Part shown: positions 58,540 to 64,000 of the stretch, in pieces
Position numbering within the stretch: position 1 is the stretch's first letter
How the letters are laid out: each line of letters opens with the position of its first letter
Notes under the pieces: model-generated
Told to the model about the DNA's origin: nothing
The model's database searches: none
The model's input: only the letters and a program-made list of their open reading frames with translations
DNA from: Eopsaltria australis
Lineage: Eukaryota; Chordata; Aves; Passeriformes; Petroicidae
Assembly: GCA_034509425.1 (NCBI GenBank)
Contig: JAVTVJ010001248.1
Coordinates: 1-64,000, forward strand
DNA length: 64,000 bases
Direction: 5' to 3'
Translations under genes and position numbers: made by a program

Positions 58540-58625
58540 GGAGGATGGAGGTTATGCTCGTAGTGGAGGAGTGCATCAGGGAGTTGTTGCTCATCTGTGC
58601 AAGGAGATGAACTGAAAGAGGCTGC
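58540..58625 (+). repeat. Direct repeat copy B (86 bp)
   Basis: This is the second copy of the segment at 56699-56784, about 96.5% identical. It could be a local duplication or two insertions of an undescribed short dispersed repeat. Confidence 0.95.
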
Positions 58626-59908
58626 CCCTTCTCCCTGATTTTTAAAACCACTTCAAAGGTGAGCTAGCAGACGACTGAAGCGACCGGTTCCGCCAGGCTC
58701 GTTGCTGCTCACCTTTCCTGCTGCTCCCCCGTGGAACAAAGCACATCATTCCCCTTTGATTTCCCACTTTGAAAGCCATAGGGGACAGAGTCTGAAATGG
58801 CCCATAACTTTTTTAGTGTCTCTTCTCTGGTACCTTCCTGAAGCGCTGGGTGGATCAGGACAGGACTCCAGGAAGGAGACCCGGCTGTGGCTAAATTGGC
58901 CAGTGGAATGCTCCACCCTCCTGGGTGTTGCAGCCGGCATCCCCCAGGTTTGTGGGCAGGGTGAGGTAGCACTGCAGCCACAGGGGGAGGTAGCCACAGT
59001 GTCTGGGAGCCGGTGGCTTTGACTAACACACGCAGGGGTTCCAGAGTCCAGCCTGGCTGCCCATCACCAGAGTATGTGCCACCTTCTGGCACAGCTACTG
59101 CCCCAGGGATGGAGGATCTGTCCTGTTCTCCATTTCTTTGCCAAGAAGAGATGGCACGTGGCAGAGTGGAGTGATACTGCCAGTGTCCTGCCAGGCAGGG
59201 AGGAGAAAAGCAGTGAGTTTGGGTGCCTCAGCCAGTGCCCAAGGCACAGGCTGCTTGCCCTCTCTGAAAGGGATCATGTCACAAGTGTGAGGCTGGATGG
59301 AAAGGAGAGGAAAGCCGGGCTTGTTTTTGCAATGTGAGTTTCTTGACTTCCTGCTGTGCCACCAGGACTGGAGAGGTTTGCAAAGCTTTAACATACAGGG
59401 CTGTCATTTGCAAGCAGGCAGTGATGCAGCTCATCCCTGGCCTGGTGCAGACTACATAATACTGAATCTACAGTCCCATCTCAGTGTCCCAGAGTTCTCT
59501 TAGCAAAATACAAACAGAGCTTGTCTCTGCTCAGCTTACAAGATGATAGGATCATGCCTTGCAGCAGTGCAGCTGCACAGCACATGCATGGTATTTCGTG
59601 CAGGTGCTGCAGGTCATGGCTGTGATGCTCAGAAACAGTGGCATGCTGACTCAGTGCAGGAAGCAGTAGGATAATGGAGCAGTAGAAATTGGTCATGTTG
59701 AAGGAAGTACCGGATTACAGTCTTGAGTAAAGGTTAATTAATCTGATCTCTGTTATTCTGGTGAAGCTCTCCATGCTTTATAGTCACTTTTGTATGTATT
59801 GTGAAGCGGCAAAACCAAGAGAAAATCTCCTTTGCCTGCTGGTTCAGGGCCAGGCTGGATGTCTGTGTAAGGCTGACATTGTGACAGTGTTGAAAATACA
59901 AATATATT

Positions 59909-59945
59909 TGTGTGTGTGTGTTTTCATGTGTTTTCGTGTGTTTCC
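59909..59945 (+). repeat. GT-rich microsatellite
   Basis: An alternating TG run (TTTGTGTGTGTGTG) continues as interrupted TTTTCATGTG and TTTTCGTGTG units. It is a short, imperfect simple repeat. Confidence 0.85.
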
Positions 59946-60332
59946 CTCTCAGACCCCAGCTGCAAGAATTGATGCTGGAATCATACTCAACTGCTTACAA
60001 CAGGATGACCCACGTGTTGGGGCTTAAACCTGTGTGTAAGACCACTCTCTGTGATTCAGCCCTGCTCATCCTGCTAGCTGAGAGTCACTGAGATTAGGAC
60101 CCTATCAGTGAAGGTTTAGTCTGATAAAAACCATTCTCTTAACACTGCTGCTTGAAACAGGGGTATTGTATCTTTAAGGCACCCCCTTCTCATTCCCCTA
60201 ATACCTCTAGGCCTCTGAATGATTCTGGAGGAGAGGATCAGTGCAGGAGTTTAAGGCATCTTTCCCTGCCCTGCTGCACTGCTCACTTGCTGCTCTGAAG
60301 GCTGTGCTTTGCTGTTTCTATGGAAACCATTA

Positions 60333-60345
60333 GTTGCTAAGCAAC
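60333..60345. promoter_or_regulatory. RFX X-box-like palindrome GTTGCTAAGCAAC
   Basis: A perfect 6-1-6 inverted repeat (GTTGCT, A, AGCAAC) fits the RFX X-box pattern GTNRYY-N-RRYAAC. It lies beside CTATGGAAACC (60320-60330), an E-box CATCTG (60354-60359) and a homeodomain-like TAATTA (60377-60382). The cluster suggests an enhancer or a distal promoter. Function is inferred. Confidence 0.5.
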
Positions 60346-61779
60346 TGGAGCATCATCTGTGGTGAGCCCTCGCATCTAATTATCCCATCACAGTGGCTGA
60401 GAGGGGCTGGGGGGGGATTAACTCCTCTACCATGGCAGATCCATTGACAACACTTTAGTCACATTTAAAGGGACATTGTCTCCCTTCTGCCACACTTATG
60501 AAGAGGAATAAGGTTTTCTGCAAGCAGCGGACACTGCTGTCTGTGCTCATGGCATGCTTGGAACTTCCGTGCCCTTGCATGGAGCTCTGCAGGGAGCTCT
60601 TCTTTCTGTTCAAGTTATGCATGATGCACTTAGCTGTACATTTGGATCACGCAGCCTTTGCCTTGTGGGCTGTATCTGGGCCATACTTACAGTCGTTGGT
60701 GTATTTTTTTTTGTGTTGTGGTCACCTCAATACTGCCCTTACTGTCTCTGTCCCCAGAGTCTGATGTCATGTCTGCTCTGTGAGGTATTGCTAATTCTTC
60801 AGAACTCGGCAAAGGAAGAGGTGGGCAGCTCTCTGTCGTCTGCCTGTCTGCAAACATTGCATAGCTTGGTATTCAATTCTGTATTACCGTACTGTTTGCT
60901 TCTGGGAGGGATAGAGATTGAAGCACTGAAAGCCTGAGAGGTCAAGTAACAACTAGAGAAAACCTCATTTTCCAGATCTCTGTAAGTGGACAAAGCCACC
61001 AGCAGCCTGGTGAATTTTGCACATTCAGATAAAATAGCCAATCTGAGAGCTGATTCTGATTTTGAGTTTGCAAACACAAGGCTGATGTAGTGTAGGACTC
61101 AGTCTCCCCACTGTGACAGATTGGATCTGAATGAGGTTCCCAGATTTGTGAGGAGAGTGGTGATGGTTTGAGTTGCCTTCAGACAAATGCCTGAGTTTAG
61201 TGAAAACCTGAATGCACCAGGTCCATGCTTGGGTGTGCTGGATCCACTTCTTGCCTGCTCCCATCAAGATGGATAGGGACTGATTCCTCCTCAGTTTTCA
61301 CTTTCTGCCAAAAAATGGATGCTTTGTGATTTACTAAGGTGATTGCTTTTCTAGTGGCTGAATCAGTGAGAGTGGGGAGGTCTATTAGAAAGATTTCCTG
61401 GTTTTTTACTGCCTAGATCTCTGAGCCAGCTGAGAGTTACTGCAAAGCTCCCTAGCAGCGTTTGCTGTGCTTTGCATGGATAGGGAGGCTATAGCTTCAG
61501 CAGGAGGGTGGCCCATTCTTATTCTGAAAACAAGAGAATGCCTAATACCTCCCCAAACTGACTTTTCTTCTTTGAATTGTAATGTCTTTCACTGTAGCCA
61601 AAGCCTTCAGGCACTATCCAGCCCTGGCAATATGTTGTGCCACCGTGTTTGCACTGCTTCCACCCCTCCCCATTGGCACAGGACCAGAGCGTGTGGCTCT
61701 CCAAGGACTGAGTGACCCGGGGCTAGGTGGGACAGGGTAACTTGGGAAAATGGAGCACGTGTCCCCTGCCTTGCTCTCA

Positions 61780-61925
61780 GAGTAAACAGATGATGGTGAT
61801 TATTATTAAGAGCTTTTGTAATGATCTCTGGGAGGAGCAAGTGGAGGAGGAAGACATATTTTGTCATGAAAATGGGAAATGTAATTAAAGTCCACATGTT
61901 AATTAAGAGCTGAAGGGGAGAAATA
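61780..61925. other. AT-rich patch with homeodomain-like sites
   Basis: A patch in otherwise mixed sequence carries GATTATTATTAAG, GTAATTAAAG and GTTAATTAAG, each with a TAATTA or TTAATTAA core. It could be a conserved non-coding element. Without an alignment this is only a suggestion. Confidence 0.25.
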
Positions 61926-63949
61926 GATGGATTTCTTCCTGAAGTCTCATTGGCATTGGCAGTTGGGCACTCTGCATAGTGCTAATCAACAGGGAAGAAA
62001 GGCTTTGGAGGAGATACACAAAAGAGAAACTTTGCACAGAGACTCCCATGGCTTTGAACAGAGCACATAGCATCAAGGAAAAGCTTTGTTTTCCCCAGCC
62101 AAGGCTGGGAAATTGAAGAGGAGCAGTATCCACAACCTTTTGCATTTGGTTCCTTGGTGTAAATTGGCACTGTCAAGACGAGGTGGTCCAGGCCTGATCA
62201 CCCATGTGTGTTTCTCCCTGGCCTGCCTAGGCACCTCCCTCAGACAAGAAGTGGATGTGAGAGAGTTTCTGACCTCCTGCTGCCCCATTCCAGCCAAGCA
62301 CAAACCTGGTGCAGCTCCTGGGACAGCAAGTGAGGATATCCCACAGCTCTGTGCAGATCAGGGCAGCTGAAACCCACTCATCAACCTCTGGAAACATGTG
62401 AGATGGCTAATCTGGTGCAGATCCCTGGTGGTTTCAGATGCTTTAATATGGAATTTTATGCTTGCTTTTCTCTCACCAGTCAGAAACCTATGAAATTACA
62501 GCTCTGCCTCTCTGACAGGGCAGGTACAGTGGGAGGACCTCACAGGTTTGGGTCTTTGACTCTTTTGCCACATGGGAGAGATCTGCAGAAATGCATCTGG
62601 AAATATCTTCCCTCTTTGTAGCTTGGCAGTAATGCATTTACCTGGAGGATCCTCTGCTCCTTCAGCTGTGCCAGAACCCCATTACCACTGTCTGTGGAAA
62701 GGGGCTGACTACTACACCTGCCTTGGGGGAAGCTCAAGCACTGTATGGGAAGGGGGGTGGGAATGAGCAGAGGGGCTGTGAGTGTAGGGGACTGTGATGC
62801 ACCTGCTTACAAGAGGGTACTGCAGAATTTGAATGCATCTGTGAGGAAAGAGGGTAGTGATTTGTGTGTGTATGGTGCTATTTAAGGGAGTAGAGGATAA
62901 TTCTGCCTCTTTGCAAAAGTGAGAAGGTTGTCTGAGCGCAGAACTTAAGGGAACTGTTCAAAATGTAGTTTGCCATGTGCTGGGGACTCACAGGGATCAG
63001 GGGAAGCAAGTATGCAAGCCTCTGACTCATGCATGATGTCCTAGAGTCAGGAAGGAGTAATTTAAAAGCTGCTTGAGCCATGTGCTGCATCTTAATGAGG
63101 GAGGCAGCACTCACAAAAATGCTGCAGCCCAGCTCCTGCTGCCTAGCTCTGCTACCAGTGTGGCTATTTCCTTGCAAAGACCAAAAGGGCTTGTGCTGCC
63201 TGAGGACTTGTGCAGAACAGTTAGTGTGCCTCCTGATGCCATCCAAAGCTAGCTGGAGCGCTCCCTTTGCACCCATGGGTTTCTTGTGGGGAGCAGCAGC
63301 CCCCCTCTACTCGAGCAGAGCATGGCATCAGGCAGAATCCGGGCAAAATCTGAGAAAGTGCTAAGCAATATGAATTTGATTTGTAAAATTGCCCATGCCT
63401 CTGCTAGTGGATGAACACCCTGCTGGAGCAGCACGTGTAAATGCACAGTGCCATTGCACAGTAGTTGGGACAAAGAAATTAAAGTGAGGCAAGGAAATCT
63501 GGAAGATAGAAAGTCACTGTTAAAGTCGGAGTTTGGACAGAACACTGAGTTGAGCTGTGAGACTCCTGGAAAATGTAGAGGGATTTGTAATCGCTTGTTT
63601 GAGAATGGTGCTTGAAGTATTGCAGTTCCTTCCAGGTGGCTGGCTGGGTGGAATGTTTCCCAGCTATCGGATGGCCAGCAGTGTTTGTAGTTTGCTCCCT
63701 GATCTAGAAATGAAACTGGGGAATGTCTCGTTCTGTCTGCTGGGCTATACTGCATGCTTGTTCTTCCTTTTCACTCTTGTGCCCTCTCTTTTGTTTTTCA
63801 TTTCCTTTTGGCATCTTGGGCCTTAAAGCATTTCCAAGAAGAATTGACGTTAGGAGAGCAGCCGCTGAGGAAGCTTGCCAAATGCTCTACATTGGCTGAC
63901 AGCTCTTCTCAAAACCAGATGGTTACTAATTAAAGGGAGTCAAGTGGGG

Positions 63950-64000
63950 AGGCTGCATTGGCCTTTCTATTTCTTTTTCCTTCCTTTGATTAACAGAGCT
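63950..64000 (+). other. Possible 3' splice site at the window end
   Basis: CCTTTCTATTTCTTTTTCCT continues as TCCTTTGATTAACAG and ends at 63996. It is a long polypyrimidine tract followed by AG, with a branch-like TTACTAAT at 63924-63931. Only four further bases are visible, so no exon can be read. If real, it starts an exon of the next plus-strand gene. Confidence 0.3.

Larger units (their letters stand above)
56149..64000. other. 8-kb stretch with no recognisable coding exon
   Basis: I checked the open frames on both strands and recognised no protein family. All frames are short (107 codons or fewer, mostly under 100, except two of 132 and 168 that look accidental). The mammalian neighbours FOXR1, UPK2 and BCL9L leave no trace I can identify. 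The stretch could be intergenic or an intron of the next gene. It holds a duplicated 86-bp segment, a GT-rich microsatellite, an X-box-like palindrome, AT-rich patches and a possible splice acceptor at its end. Confidence 0.55.

Noticed and set aside
56149..64000. tRNA, snoRNA or microRNA genes in the gene-free stretch
   Set aside because: I saw no tRNA B-box pattern, no C/D or H/ACA layout and no clear hairpin that I could support by eye.

Overview
The window looks like GC-rich, gene-dense DNA from a bird. Two CR1 LINE remnants with typical avian 3' ends are present (53148-53260 on the minus strand, 55743-56148 on the plus strand), introns are short, and CpG-rich promoters are frequent. The genes are those of human 11q23.3. 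From memory, the chicken counterpart is microchromosome 24, but I could not check this and cannot name the species.

Layout. Bases 1-4714 hold the 3' part of ARCN1 (delta-COP) and its 3' UTR. PHLDB1 (LL5-alpha) covers about 4740-25800, with its start codon at 9341 and stop at 25606. A compact 1.1 kb gap with a possible antisense transcript end follows. HYOU1 (GRP170) runs from 26930 to 39150, with 24 coding exons. SLC37A4 (glucose-6-phosphate transporter) runs from 40287 to 46842 and includes a recognisable optional 66-nt exon. TRAPPC4 is on the minus strand (50011 to 48644) and shares a 155-bp divergent promoter with RPS25 on the plus strand (50167 to 51453). CENATAC (CCDC84) is on the minus strand (55352 to 52492). 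The last 8 kb (56150-64000) show no coding exon. That stretch contains an 86-bp direct duplication, a perfect palindromic RFX X-box-like site and a possible splice acceptor four bases before the window end.

I rebuilt exon chains by joining GT-AG boundaries in phase against remembered human proteins. Each complete chain closes in frame: PHLDB1 1463 aa with all optional exons, HYOU1 994 aa, SLC37A4 429 aa (451 aa with the optional exon), TRAPPC4 219 aa, RPS25 125 aa and CENATAC 325 aa.

There is no operon-like logic. Several products do serve the early secretory pathway (ARCN1 in COPI, TRAPPC4 in TRAPP, HYOU1 and SLC37A4 in the ER). Compared with the human gene map as I recall it, HYOU1-SLC37A4-TRAPPC4-RPS25-CENATAC is in reversed order and orientation relative to ARCN1-PHLDB1. 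That implies an inversion with one breakpoint close to 25.8-26.9 kb. I found no evidence of an undescribed gene system; the most interesting signals are regulatory and structural.
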